Source of the DNA: Zelonia costaricensis
Taxonomy: Eukaryota > Euglenozoa > Kinetoplastea > Trypanosomatida > Trypanosomatidae
Length of the DNA: 64,000 bases
Assembly: GCA_030849075.1 (NCBI GenBank)
Contig: JASAOO010003506.1
Coordinates: 18,769 to 82,768, forward strand
Direction of reading: 5' to 3'
The translations under genes were made by a program, and so were the position numbers. The notes beneath the pieces are model-generated. The model was not told the DNA's origin, made no database searches, and saw nothing but the letters and a program-made list of their open reading frames with translations. Below are positions 20,416 to 32,100 of the stretch, piece by piece. Positions within the stretch are counted from its first letter, which is position 1; every line of letters starts with the position of its first letter.

Positions 20416-20979
20416 TCAGATGCCGTCAAGCCGCCGCTTCACCGCCGCCTTGCGTTTGCTGTAGATACTCTCCAGCACGGACAGACCCACCATCTCGTCA
20501 ACCGCCTGCAGTTGCTCCCGCCGTGCGGCGACGTCGTCGGAGTAGCCGCGGTCCGGCGAGTAGTTGGGGCGGAGGTCGTCGGGGTAGTAGTAGCTGAAGA
20601 CGACGGCGTGCGCGCTGAGGTAGCCGAGGACGGCGCACAGGATGGCCCAGTAGTACTCCTTCGTCTCTGCCCCCGCCTTGCCCTCGCGGTCGCGCTGCGT
20701 CGCCTCCTCCTCCGCCTTGGCCGCCTGCTCGTACTGCCCCCGCTCCGTCAGCTTCCGCTTCCGGTACGCGAGCTCATCGCGGCTACTGCGGTGTGTGAGG
20801 GGGTGGTCCGTCAGCGTGTTGCTGTGCATTGAGTCCACGTAGAGGGAGGTGGGGGACTGGCGCATCTCGAAGACCGCGTTTGTGCGGGCATCTGGAGAGG
20901 GGCCGCCGGTACCGGTGGGCCCCTTGGCGGACCCCGCGCCGGCGGCTGCCTGGGCGCAGAGACGCACACACCGGCGCAT
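20416..20979 (-). CDS. Small single-pass membrane protein, probably mitochondrial
   Basis: This 187-aa protein begins MRRCVRLCAQAAAG, an Arg/Ala-rich start that fits a mitochondrial presequence. A charged helical stretch (about residues 66-104, many Lys/Glu/Arg) leads into one hydrophobic segment at about 107-130 (YYWAILCAVLGYLSAHAVVF). It is followed by an aromatic, acidic YYYPDDLRPNYSPDRGY and a basic C-terminus. Such an architecture is common among lineage-specific accessory subunits of trypanosomatid respiratory complexes and ATP synthase, but I cannot assign it to one. The start is the first ATG of the frame and gives a plausible targeting signal. Confidence 0.8.
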   Translation of the reverse strand: MRRCVRLCAQAAAGAGSAKGPTGTGGPSPDARTNAVFEMRQSPTSLYVDSMHSNTLTDHPLTHRSSRDELAYRKRKLTERGQYEQAAKAEEEATQRDREGKAGAETKEYYWAILCAVLGYLSAHAVVFSYYYPDDLRPNYSPDRGYSDDVAARREQLQAVDEMVGLSVLESIYSKRKAAVKRRLDGI

Positions 20980-21970
20980 GTGTCACCGCGCGATGTGGAG
21001 CGTCGAGGAGGCGGGCGGGGGAGAGAGAAGAGGGCCGCGTGCGTGACAGCGGCTCTTCGCCTCGTCTTGACCTCGCCACCTCTTTCTCTCTGGTAGTCAC
21101 GTCTGCGTACGCGGTTGGACGTCGCTGAAGCGGCGTGCCACCTGCGTGCGAGAAGGGGTCAAGGAGAAGTGTACGTGGTGTACTGGTGTCGTGGCAGGGG
21201 GGGGGAGAGGAGGAAGAGGAGGAGGATAGCTATCGAAAGGGCGATACGGGGAGGGAGGCGTCTGCGAAAACATGCGCATAAGCACTGGGGGCCGCCAAGC
21301 GACGGCTGTGTGAGAGGCGGCAGCGGCGGCGATGGAGTGCGGAAAGCGCTCAAGCACATCTCTTTGGCAAAATACCTGGGCGTGCAGGAGGCCACACCGC
21401 AGCAGCGCACCCTTGGCTGTAGACCGTCACACGCACGCGCAAACACGTGTCATCTGAGAGAGAGGAGCGCGACTCAGTGCCGCAGCATTGCGACGTATCC
21501 CGCGCCGCCAAGTCACCTCGCGAACGGGGAAGGAACGCACCCGCCCCACGGCGCAAACAGCAGCCTCTTTATACGTCACGGCATCGCATGCGCTCCGCTT
21601 CGCCACAGTTGTGCTGTCGCATCGTGTCGTCTCCTCTCTGTTTCTTGTGTTTCTTCGCGTTTGCACGACACGCCTGACGACGCGGCTCCGCCCCCCCCCC
21701 CCAAACTGGAGAGTGAGAAGGAAGGCGAGGCGGAGCCGCCATCGGTGGCGCCGACACAAGACAGACGTTATCCAATCAACACAGCACACACACACACACA
21801 CACACACACAGATACGCGAGCAAGTGCACTCGGTGCATTGCCCACCCGGAAAAAAAAAAAGAGACGAAAGGGCCGCCGCCAATGCAGCCTTGCCTCGAGC
21901 ACGTCGTTACAACACCATCCGCGCCCACCGCCACACACAAACACGCGATACGCTACACGTGACGAGGCCG
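20980..21970. other. Intergenic, CA repeat and homopolymers
   Basis: The stretch contains (CA)n at about 21785-21810, a C run at about 21691-21702 and an A run at about 21850-21860. Purine-rich plus-strand sequence at 21195-21235 is a coding-strand pyrimidine tract. The part next to 21970 should be 3' UTR of the EMC10-like gene. No gene is supported. Confidence 0.6.
21785..21810. repeat. (CA)n microsatellite
   Basis: About 13 CA units downstream of the EMC10-like gene stop codon as transcribed (its 3' side). Confidence 0.95.
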
Positions 21971-22771
21971 TCAGCCCTTCAGGTTCTGCAGCACGGACAT
22001 GGCGATGGGGAGGACGAGGTACATCCAGTACTTCTGCAGGAAGGAGCGGTCATCGACCGGGACCTCCTCCTCCACAATCTCGCCCTCGGCGTTCCGCACC
22101 TGCCGCTTCTCCGTCTTCGGCTTCGCCTTCTTGTTCTTGCTCTCCTCCGCCTCGACGAGCGCGGCGAGGTCCTCGTAGCGGACCTTGCGCGCGACTTTCA
22201 CAGGGTGCACGAGGCCGAGCCGCGTGTGGAGGCGCACCGTCGGGAATAGCTTCTGCACCACGCTGCGGTCGCACTCGTCGCCCCTCTGCATCTTCGAGTG
22301 GAAGAAGTTGGTTTCACTGCTCACCTGCAGCCCGGCCAGGGACGTGTTGGGCCCCGGCACCACCTTGATGTTCTCGTTCAGCACGACCGTCTTGCTGTCC
22401 TTCGCATCAAAGCCACGGATGAGCGAGCAGGGCGTCACCACCACCGTCGTCGCCTCCTTCGGCGCCGGCGCGCCCTCGTGGCGGGCATACGCGCGGTAGT
22501 AGATGAGGTCCGCCGCGGCGAACTGGCTGCGCTCCTCCATGCTCAGGCTGACCTCGCCGCCCAGCTGCGTGGAGATGCGCGCCGGGGCCTGCGGGGAGAG
22601 GCGCGAGATGGCGAAGGAGCCCATGCCCGCCCACTCCCCGGCGGTCCCGATGCGGCGCTCGAGCACGTAAGACTGCGACGCCGCCTGCGCCGTCGCGGCG
22701 CACACCAGCGCCACCGCCACGACGACGGCCAGCACCGCCGACGACAGCGCCTTCCGCAGCGACGACGCCAT
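21971..22771 (-). CDS. EMC10: ER membrane protein complex subunit 10-like protein
   Basis: This 266-aa protein has a clear signal peptide (LSSAVLAVVVAVALVCAATAQA, cleavage near residue 30), a beta-rich lumenal domain and one C-terminal hydrophobic segment introduced by SFLQKYWMYLVLP. The signal peptide, the lumenal beta-sandwich of about 200 residues and the KYWMY..P membrane anchor match EMC10, a subunit of the ER membrane protein complex that inserts tail-anchored and multipass proteins. A Lys/Glu-rich linker (about residues 205-240) precedes the anchor. The frame is open upstream to 23014, but 22771 is the first ATG after the likely splice AG (about 22905) and gives a proper signal peptide. 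The name rests on architecture and the C-terminal motif; the lumenal domain is diverged. Confidence 0.75.
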   Translation of the reverse strand: MASSLRKALSSAVLAVVVAVALVCAATAQAASQSYVLERRIGTAGEWAGMGSFAISRLSPQAPARISTQLGGEVSLSMEERSQFAAADLIYYRAYARHEGAPAPKEATTVVVTPCSLIRGFDAKDSKTVVLNENIKVVPGPNTSLAGLQVSSETNFFHSKMQRGDECDRSVVQKLFPTVRLHTRLGLVHPVKVARKVRYEDLAALVEAEESKNKKAKPKTEKRQVRNAEGEIVEEEVPVDDRSFLQKYWMYLVLPIAMSVLQNLKG

Positions 22772-23499
22772 GGAAACGGGGGAAAGGGAGGGTGATAGGA
22801 GGAAGAAGCGAGAGAAGAGAAGGTGGGTGAAAACTCGAGAACTGGGAGCAGCGCGTGCGTCGCGGTGATGCCGCGTCTGCAGGTGGTGCTCAGCGGATGT
22901 GGAGCTGCTGACGTGGTGTGGTGATGCGGCAGGCGGTGGAGAGAGAGGGAGGGAAGGTGGAGAGGAGCCGAGGGAGGTCGCGGAGCCGCGACGCAGCGTG
23001 CCGTGGACACGCATCGATGTAGAGAAAAAGTGACTGCATGCGTGTGCTTGTCCTCACCATCAAGCAGTGCGCTGGTGACTGTGGCATCGCTGCTACAGCA
23101 TTCGCGCGTCTCTGCGAGCCTGCATCGGCACGTTCCGAAGAAAGCGGCTGAGCGGTGCGAGAGAAACCGCGCCGGAAGGAAGTGCGTCGCGTGTCGCTGG
23201 GCACCGCGCTGCCAGCACGCTGCCTCAACGTGCTCGCTGCCTTCTATGCGTTTTGTTGCGCGTTGTCTTACCCGTGTCAAGTAAGGACCACATGAGCGTT
23301 ACGTGAGGCAAGCAATGCGCGGGGGGGGGGGAGTGAGCGAGGTGGCGCTTGTGGAGGGCAGGCGGCGCAACAGGGAAGGACAGCAGGCACTCGCATTAAC
23401 GGTGCTCAGCGTGGGCGCCTCCCCACCACTTGAGGCTCAGCCTATTGCTTGGCGACTTCCCCCACCCCCCCTCCCCTTCCCCAGCTAATGGACCGGGAG
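22772..23499. other. Intergenic, splice region
   Basis: Purine-rich plus-strand blocks at 22773-22830 and 22930-22975 are coding-strand pyrimidine tracts for the EMC10-like gene. A G run lies at about 23321-23331. The part near 23499 should be 3' UTR of the DHS-like gene. No gene is seen. Confidence 0.6.
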
Positions 23500-24687
23500 T
23501 TACAGGGCGCGGTGGACGTCTTGCGCCGACGAACTGGCGTCCGTGACGACCTCGTCCGACTCCGACTCCGAAGCCTCGTCGCCGGCGGCCGGCCTCGGCG
23601 CCCCTGGCCGCTCCACCCGCGGCGGCTTCGGCTCGCGGACGAGCTTGTCCGGCCGCGACGACTTTGTGATGAGCATCAGCGGGAACACAAGGGTGGCGTC
23701 GCCTTGCACGCGAACCACCTCCGTGTCGGGCCGCAGCAGACCGCACGAGATGTCGTCGGCGATGACGCCCGAGCTGACGCAGCCGTCCGCTTCGAGGCCG
23801 GTGGTCACCATCACGACGGCGTCCATAGGGACGTTGCTGAGAAGGTGGTGCTTGGGTAGGCCGCCACCAAGGACAATGGCGACGTTGCGGCCCGTCTTGG
23901 TCGCGGCGAGCTGGCGCAGCCGTGCGACATCCACGAGCGGGTCGACAACGAGCCCCTTATTCGAAAAGTTGTAGAAGTAGATCATGTCCCCCATCGAGCC
24001 GTCCGTGAAGGCGGGCGAGAAGACGGGGATCTCGTTGCGGTAGCACCAGTAGAGCAGACTGGAGGTGCACGTGTCGGGGTGCTCCATCGCCATGGCCGCC
24101 CCCATCGCCGCGATGATGTCGGACGGCGCCGTGTGCGTCGTCCAGCGCGACTCCCGCTGCGCCTCGTGCACCGTCTTCAGCACGGGCGTGAAGAAGTCCT
24201 CGAACCAGCAGTAGTTGTCGTTGGGGACGAGCAGGTTGCCGATGCGGTTGATGCCGCGCCGGCGCAGCGACTTGCCGTCCAGGTTGAACTGCCCCAGCAG
24301 CGTGCTGCCGCCGCACTTGATCACATCCTCCTCGATGCCGCCGGCGGAGGAGATGAAGCAGTCGACGAGTCTCTCGCGTGCGAGGTACGCGAAGGTGTCA
24401 CGCAGCCCGCACGAGATAAGGTTGGACGTGTAGGCCAGAAAGACGCGGTCGCCTTCGGCGCGGTGGTGCAGCGCCCGCTGAATAAGGTGGCGCGCGCGGC
24501 CGACCTGGCTGGCCTGCAGCCCCATGGTGGGCAGGCTCGAGATGACGGCGCGCACTGTCGACTCCTGCGAGGCGCGCACAAACCGGCGGAAGTCCACGCC
24601 GTAAACCTGATCGACCGTGTCCACTGCCGTCGTGGGCTTCTCGGTGCCCTCGCCCCCCTCACCGTGCGCCGCCGTGGACGCCTCCAT
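23500..24687 (-). CDS. DHSp / DHSL20-type: Deoxyhypusine synthase-like protein, predicted catalytically dead prozyme
   Basis: This 395-aa protein is clearly a deoxyhypusine synthase fold. It has the SSAGGIEED and PVFSPAFTDGSMGDM blocks, the NAD-site ILGGG and KHH, and DATLVFPL near the end. Deoxyhypusine synthase uses NAD and spermidine to modify a lysine of eIF5A. In the family the catalytic lysine sits in a conserved SWGK; here that stretch reads SCGL, so lysine is leucine (residue 317, codon 23737-23739) and the substrate-contacting tryptophan is cysteine. The DGSDSG block just upstream reads DGCVSS. Trypanosomatids are known to have two DHS paralogues, an active long one and an inactive partner that allosterically activates it in a heterotetramer; this gene fits the partner, called DHSp in Trypanosoma brucei and DHSL20 in Leishmania. 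The acidic tail (about 355-395) is outside the fold. The start is the first ATG of the frame. Confidence 0.93.
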   Translation of the reverse strand: MEASTAAHGEGGEGTEKPTTAVDTVDQVYGVDFRRFVRASQESTVRAVISSLPTMGLQASQVGRARHLIQRALHHRAEGDRVFLAYTSNLISCGLRDTFAYLARERLVDCFISSAGGIEEDVIKCGGSTLLGQFNLDGKSLRRRGINRIGNLLVPNDNYCWFEDFFTPVLKTVHEAQRESRWTTHTAPSDIIAAMGAAMAMEHPDTCTSSLLYWCYRNEIPVFSPAFTDGSMGDMIYFYNFSNKGLVVDPLVDVARLRQLAATKTGRNVAIVLGGGLPKHHLLSNVPMDAVVMVTTGLEADGCVSSGVIADDISCGLLRPDTEVVRVQGDATLVFPLMLITKSSRPDKLVREPKPPRVERPGAPRPAAGDEASESESDEVVTDASSSAQDVHRAL

Positions 24688-26172
24688 TTCACAGATCTCC
24701 TCACCTGCCTTTGATTCTGCCGTAACGACGACACGCGAGAGACGGCCGCGTGCGCCTGTGTGTGCGCTGCTGCAATTTGCACAGAGACGTGCTTCGTGTA
24801 CCTTTCGTGTGTGTGTGTGTGTGTGTTTAATGCGTGGTGCAGTTTGTGTATGGGGGCGAAGGGTGCTTCAGTCGCGGAGCGCAAAGCGCCACCTGTGATG
24901 CGTTCAAGAAGCGAGTCGAGAGCGGGCGAGGAGGTGAGACTCAGAAACAGCGGAGAACTGTGGAGTGTGTCGGCGAAGACGCCGTGCACCCGTGCACAGC
25001 CACACATCCGCAGACCTATGCGGCTCCGATTTGCCATGCCAAGGCCGTGGCCAGCTACGCCCCAAGGGGCAATTCGACGTCTGCAGATGCCTGGGTGTTG
25101 CGCACAGCACGAGTGCACGCCACACACCGCAGGTACCAGCGCCAGGGCCACTCACTCTCGATCGGTGCAGCCCACCAGCCGCAGACGTGCGCATGTCTGT
25201 TTTGCGTGTTTGTTGTAGGCGTGGGCAGTGGTGCCCGCTGCGGTGGCACAGAAACGGATGCGTCGGCACACGTTCGCATGCACACACGCCTTCTTACACG
25301 GATGTCGGTTAGCCCTCACAGGGAAGATAGGGGAAGAGAAGAAGACCGCCGAGTAAGCCACAGACACACGCACGCACAAGCACAAGTTTTCATCTCATCC
25401 ACGCGGCGGTTCTGCCGCCACGTCAACTGATCCTTTACAAGAGAAAAACACAACGCAGAAGAGAGTTCCTTCCCTTTCGTTGCTTTCCCCTCCCCCACAA
25501 CCGCCACGGCGCGGCGCACCGACTGGCCAGCCAGTCGCAAGGCGGCGGCGGCATCCAGCAGCCTCGCGGCTCGACAACAACGGCGGGCACAACAAACCGG
25601 CGTTCATCGCACATGCGACCATGGGGCAGCGCGGCCCCCCGTGCACTCGTGTGCAGCGTCGCTTAACCGTCGACGGCTTAAAAAGAGAATTAGAGCGCCA
25701 CAGCGTGCTGCGGAACGCACACCCTGGCGTGCCACCGCCCGACTCCACACGACGCGTGAAACCAACGACACAGAGAACAAAGAGGACATCGAGTCAGCAG
25801 AGGCGACACATGATGCCGGCTGTGTCGCGACAGCCACCACCCAGACACAGACACACACACATACACACACAGGGACGCACCAATGCAACCAGCTGCGCAC
25901 GCAACGGCGCAGGACAACCCTAAAAGAGGCACACCGTAAAAAAAAAAAAGAAAAGAAAGGAAAGCAAAGGCAGGCGGCACACGAGAAGCACCGCGTCGGC
26001 CCTCCTCTGCCACGCGCAGCAGACACCGGAGAGACAGCGGACAACAACACGAGAGTCGAGCGCGAGACGCGCATCGGCGGGAGGCCAGCAGCAGGTGAAG
26101 TCGAGTGCGAGGAAAGGAATCAAAGGAAAAAGTGCAGTGAGAGAGCGAGCGAGGGAGAGCGAGAGCGGCGCG
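24688..26172. other. 1.5-kb intergenic stretch, midasin 3' side
   Basis: No frame here shows a domain. It holds TG repeat at about 24809-24828, CA repeat at about 25849-25870 and an A run at about 25939-25949. It must include the midasin 3' UTR and the DHS-like splice site. Its length would allow a Leishmania-type SIDER element, but I could not recognise one by eye. Confidence 0.55.
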
Positions 26173-29100
26173 CTACGTGCCGGCGTTGAGGAGCTCGAAC
26201 CACTGCCGCATCGCATCAGCGATGATCTCTGGCAGGTTTTGGATGTCGCGAATGATGAGGTAGTAGGGGAAGGGGAAGTCCTCCATGTACGGCCGGCGCA
26301 CCACGCGGCCGGCCTGGAACTCCACAATTTGCATGTCCAGAATCGAGTTCGACTGCACGCGCTGCAGGCGGGCCTCGCGGTCGGCCTTCAGACGGCGCAT
26401 CCGCTCCGCCGTGGAAAGGCCCTGCAGATCCTTGGGCGTCAGTGGCGCCACAGGGGCCGCAGACGCCTTGCCCACGCCGAGTGCCGCACTGTTGCCTGTC
26501 CCAGTCGCAGCAGCAGCAGCAGCGGCCGCCGTCACCGCCGCGTCGCCCTCTGCGGCCTTGATGTCGAGCAGCACAAAGACCACCATCTGGTGGTTCTCCT
26601 CGGCCCGGGCCATCAGCTGGCGGAGGTCGGCGCGGCTCTCGGTTATCTGGCCGTCGCTGATGATGAACATGATCTGCTGCAGCTGCTGCGTCGTTGAGCG
26701 CGTCTGCCCCCGCATGCGGTCGCGGGCGTCGTCGAGGTAGCCCAGCGTCGTCTCCAGCAGCAGCTTCATGTCTGTCGACTTCTGCTCAAACGTAATCTCG
26801 CTGAAGAGACGCGGGCCGCTGTCGGCGAGGAACGGCTCCTCGAGCGGGTGCACAACGTGGGTGGCCTTGCCGAAGCAGGCGACACCAAACTCGCCCACCT
26901 CGAGCTGCTGCAGCGCCTTGGCGATGAGGGCAACGGCGCGGCAGGAGAGGACGCCGGCGTTGTTGCACTGCATGCTGAGCGAGTCGTCGAGGGCGACGAG
27001 GATCTGGTACGTGCGTTTGTTCGGCTTGGTGCGGCGCAGCCAGATGCGGTCCTTCTTGAACTGCGACGCGATGTACGGGATGATGCGCTTCATGTTGAGC
27101 CGCTTGCCGGTCTTGTAGTCGCCCTGCAGCTTGTCGGCCAGCGTCGGGGCGAGGATGAGGCGGAGCTGCTCGCACAGCTGCTGCGAGAGGCCCTGCACGG
27201 CGGTCTCCTGCTCCAGCCAGAGCTGCCGGCCCCGCTCCAGCTTCGCACTCGCCTCGGTCGCGGCGGCCTGCTCGTCCTTCGCAGCCGGCGCCTCCTCGTC
27301 CTCCTCGTCCTCGGCGGCACTCGCCTCATCCTCGCGCGCCGTCGTGCGCACCTTCTTCTTGGAACGCTTCTTCTTCTTCTTCTCCGCGTCCGCCGCGTCG
27401 GCCGACTCCTTCATCTCGAGCTCCGCAGCCTCGTCCTTGTTCTGGCGCCGCTTGCGCCGCGTGTCCTGCAGTGCCTCGCTGGCGTCCTCGTCGCCCTCCT
27501 CCTCCTCGTCGTCGACGCCCTTGTTGCTGCCGTGGTCCTCCACGTCGTCCGGGTTGGCCTCTGTCGGCTTCGCCTCCGTCTGCTCCGCCGCCGCCAGCCC
27601 CTCGCGGTCGCCGTCCTCGTCCCAGTCGAACTCCTCCATGTCCTCCTGGGCACCGTCCTGCTGCTGCTCCGGCTTGGGCGGCTTGTCAGCCCGCGGCTCC
27701 TCCTTCTCATCCTTCACCTCGACGTGCTGGTTGAGGTTGAGCTGCTGCATTTGGCGCTGGTGGCGCTGGAGAGCCTCCTTAACGGCGCGGTACGGGTTGT
27801 GCTGCGAGCGGGTCTGCTCCGTATTGTCGCGGCGCTGCGCCTGCTCGTTCTGCTCCTGCTGCTTCTTCCAGTTCTGCCCTGCGTCGTCCTGCTCCTGCTC
27901 CGTTCCCGGCTGCTCCTCCTCGTTCGCCGCCTGCTCCTTGCGCACCTTGTCCGACTTCTCCTTGGTCGTGTCCTTGTCCTGCGCCTCCGTGGCCTCGTCG
28001 CCCTCGCGGTCGTCCTGCTGCCCGCCGTCGTAGACGTTCTCGTCCGCCGCGTCGCTGCCCCCGTCCTCGATGTCCGTGGCATCGCCCGCGTCGGCGCCGT
28101 CCTGCTCCACCTCCTCCTCACCCATCGCGCTGCGCTCGTCGTCGGTCGCGGCGTCGCTCTCGGCGTGGTGCTCCGAGCCGGTGTCGCCCTCCTCCGGCTC
28201 CTCGTCCGCGTCGGTCGGCAGCTCCTCGTCCAGCGCGCTCTCCTCCCGCTCCTCGCCAGCCTCGTCGTCGTCGGCGCCGCGGTCCACCGTGTCGCCGCTG
28301 TCGCTGTCGTCGTCGCCGGCGCCGTCACTCTCGTCCATGTCGCTCTTCGCGTCGTCGCCCACGACGTCGTGCTCGCCGGAGCGCTCCTCCTCCGCCTCGC
28401 GAATCTCGTCCGCCTTGTCGTCGAAGCCGCCCGTCTCTTCGTTCTCCTCGCGGTGCTCGTCGCCCTCGGCGAGGTCGTCCTCCGGCACCTCCTCCGCGGC
28501 GTCGCCAGCGTCCTCGTTCATGTCGTCCGTGTCGCCGGCGTCCTTCTTGGACTTCTTGCGCTCCTGCTCCGTCCCGTCCTCGACGTCGCCCATCTCCTTG
28601 TCCGACTCCTCGCCCTCCTCGTCGCCCTCACCGTCGCTCTCGCTGCGGTTCTCCTTCTGACCGTTGAAGTCCGTCTCGACATCGGCCGCCTTGTCCTCGT
28701 CGCCGTCGTCCTGCTCGTCTTCGTCCTTCTCCTCCGGCGGCTGCTCCTCCTTGTCCTTCATGTTCATGAGCTGATCCTCGTTCTCGATCTGGTCCGTCAC
28801 GTCCGTCTCACCCTGCCCATCGTCCATGCCGGTGCCACTCTGCTGCTGCCCGCCCTCGCCGTCGCCCTCGCCATCCTCCGGCTCCTCGTCCTCCGTTTTA
28901 CAGAAGCCCTTCTTCAGCAGCACCGTGAAGAGACGCGCAACGACGACGCCGAAGTGGCACTGCGCCGTCAGCAGGGTGCCCCACGCATCGCGTGCCCGCT
29001 GCACCTCGCGGCGGCACACGGCCAGCCGCGGCAGCAGCTCCGCCCTCTCACTCGCCGTCAGCGCGGAGGCGGCGGGGCACGGCAGCGCAGGGCTCGCCGC

Positions 29101-32100
29101 GACGACTGCAGTGGCGGCGCCGCACGAAGAAGCGAGCAGCTCCTCCAGCGCCGGCACCAGCCGGCCAAGCGCCGCCCGCACCGCCGCGCCGTGCCGAGTG
29201 AACTGCGCGTACACCGCCGACTCGCCAGGCGCCCGGTCCTCGTCCGACCCTGCGCTGCCGGCCTCGCCGTCGTCGTCGCTGCCGTCGCCATCATCAGGCG
29301 CTTTCGCGCTCGCACCGGGCGCCGGCGTGGGCGCGGTGGCCTCGTCGTCCTCCAGCACGATCGCCTCACCTGCAGCGGCGGGCAGCAGCACCTCATCCAC
29401 CTCCGCAAGGGTGCGGCTCAGGCGCGCCGCCCACGACGGCGGCGGCTGCTCCGTGCGGCGCCGCTTCGCATCGGCGGCCGGGCGCTCACCCGCGTGGCCT
29501 GCGCTCTGCGCCTGCCGTGCCAGGACCTTCGCGACCGCCGCCAAAGGCGGCTTTGCGGCAGCGGCCATGTTGGCGGCGCTGCGGCAGGCCTGCAGGCGAC
29601 TCGCCACGCCCATCACGCGCTGAAGGGCGGCGAGGTACGCGGCGGCGATGCCGGGCGGCACCACCGTCGCGGCGGAGCGGCGCAGCGGCTCGTGGGCGGT
29701 GCAGAGGGACCACAGCTCGTTGGACACGTCCACCAGCTCCTGCACCAGCGCGCGTGGCTCTGCAGCATCAGCGGGCACCAGCTGCGGCTGCTGCGCCATC
29801 CAGGCGAGACTGCCGCAGACAGACTGCACGAGGCAAGCCACCTCGACCGCGTCGTCCAGCAGCGCGCGCGCCACCGCCGTCGAGGCGACTGCGTGGGTGC
29901 TCGCAGCCATGTCCTCCGCGCTGTCCGCACTCTCCGCGGCGGCGGCGTCGCTGTGCTGCACCGCCGTCTCCAGCACGTGGAGCTGCTCGTGTAGGTGGAA
30001 GAGCTCGCAGAGCGTGCCGGCGGCGTGCACGGCGTTGGCGAAGAGGCTCTCCGCCGTGCCCGTGCCGCGCTTTGCCTGGGCGGCGGACAGGTCGTGGTGC
30101 GGCCTCCGCTCCACCTCGCGCAGCCGCTGCAGCCAGCGCGCGAAGCGGTACTGCTGCCCAGCCGCGGCCTCCAGGTGCGCCGCAGCAGCGGTCTCATCGC
30201 GGTGCGTCTCGCGGCACCCCAGCAGCGCCTCCGTCGTCGCGAAGAGGACCTCCCAGGCGGCGACCTGGTTCTCATGCGTGTGCGGCACGCCCGCCTCGCT
30301 GAGCCGGTCGAAGAGCGTCTTGAGGGCGCGCACCTTCATCTGGTTCGGCGTCTTGGGCTGCTGCAGCGCCGTCACGTTCGCAATCACCTCCTCGGCGGCA
30401 TCGCGCAGGAACTCGTGCGCCTTGCCCAGGTACGTCTGGCGCTCCAGCGCGGGCAGCAGCGCCTCGGACTCGGCAGCAGCCGCGGCACCGGCCGCTGGAA
30501 GCGCCTTCCCGTTGCGCTGCCGCTTCTGCGCCGGCTTCGGCGGCACCTTTGCGTCCTTCTTGGGCTTCTTGGACCGCGGTGTCGCCTTCGCCGTCGCAGG
30601 TAGCACGAAGCCGAGCGACACGTCGTCTTCGCAGCGCTGCTCCTCCGCCGTGATGACGCCGAGTACGGGCGTGCGCAAGGCCTCCTCGAGGCTGCCGAGC
30701 ACGCGCGCCATCTTCATGTGCGACTTCTCGGCTGTCGCCCGCACGGCGTAGTAGTTGGCGTCCTCCCAGCGCATGATCTTGGCGAACTCGGCGATGTCCT
30801 CCTCGATGGGCCGCACCACCTTGTCGCGCTGCTGCTGAATGAGCTGCTCGAACTGTGCAAAGAAGTCGCAGACGTGCAGGACGGTGTTGGCCAGCGGTGG
30901 CGCCTGCAGGCCGTCGGCCGCGAGCAGCTGGAACCCGAAGCCCTGAAGCAGCCGGAGGCGCACGCTGAAGTCGCCGAAGCTGGCGGCCCACATGAAGCGT
31001 GATGCGTGCTGGAAAGCAGCCCGGCAGCGACGCAGCAGCGGCGCCTCCTCTCCCTCGTCCGCCTCACCGCTGCTTTGGCTGTGATTGTCCTCGATGCCGG
31101 CGCCGTCGCCGTCGCCAAGCAGCACGTCGTAAAGCGTGCACCACTGCTGGGCCGCCTGCAGCTCCAGCTCGGCGCGCTTGGCCTGGAAGACGTGGGCCCA
31201 GCAGTGCAGCTCGAGGCGCCGCCAGCGCAGCACAAACGAGGAGAGCTCGGTCATGTGCCGCATCAGCGACACCTCATGCGAGGCGTTGCGCTCCCACTCG
31301 TAGCACTCCCGCAGGAGCACCTCGCAGCCAGCCATGACCTTCATCAGCGGCGTGCTCATCGCCGGCAGCGACGCGATCTTGTGCCCGATGCGCAGGCAGC
31401 GCTGCAACGACGGCGTGTCGGGGAACTGCTCCGCCAGCCGCTGCACCGCGTCCAGAAGCGCCTGCAGCGGCGTGCTGAAGCGGCCGAGCTCGTAGACGTC
31501 CGTGTCTAGAAAGATGTTGAAGCCGGCCTCGCGGCGCTCCTCCAGCGACGCCGCCGTGCCCTGCATCTCCGTCCGCAGCATCGCCGTGCGGGCGGCAAAG
31601 CCGTTGAGCACGAGTTGCTCCTCTGCCGCTGCCCCTGTCGCACCGCCGCTCACGCCGCTGCCGGATGCCGGGAAGGCGTGCAGCTCTGCGGCGAGGGCGT
31701 CAAAGCGGTGGCGGAACGCGTCGCGCAGGGCGGCCGCCTGCGACGAGCTCGCGCTGGACGGCGCGGCAGACGCCGGCCCGTCGATGCACACGCCAATCAG
31801 CCGCCAGTAGAAGGTGCGGTGGACCTCGACGAGGTGGCGCAGGTAGAAGCCGTCGCGCTCCTTGAAGAGGATGCGGGCAAACTTGGCGCGGCGTCCCTCC
31901 AGCTTCTCGTCAGCCCTCTTCTTGTCCCCTGCATCCTCCTCCAGTGCCTCCTCGCTGAACTCCTTCTCGTAGCTGGGGAAGAGCTCCTTCAGCTTGCGCT
32001 GCAGCTTCTCGTCGTCGCCCTCGATGACGGTGGCCTTCTCCTTGTACAGCACCGCCAGCTCGTCTGCGCGCCGCTCCTGCGCCTCCCACTCCTCGATCTG

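Noticed and set aside
26848..29994. Plus-strand open frame of over 1000 codons inside midasin
   Set aside because: It is the antisense of the Asp/Glu-rich region: gac/gag repeats read backwards as Leu/Val/Arg. It has no domain and runs against the array.
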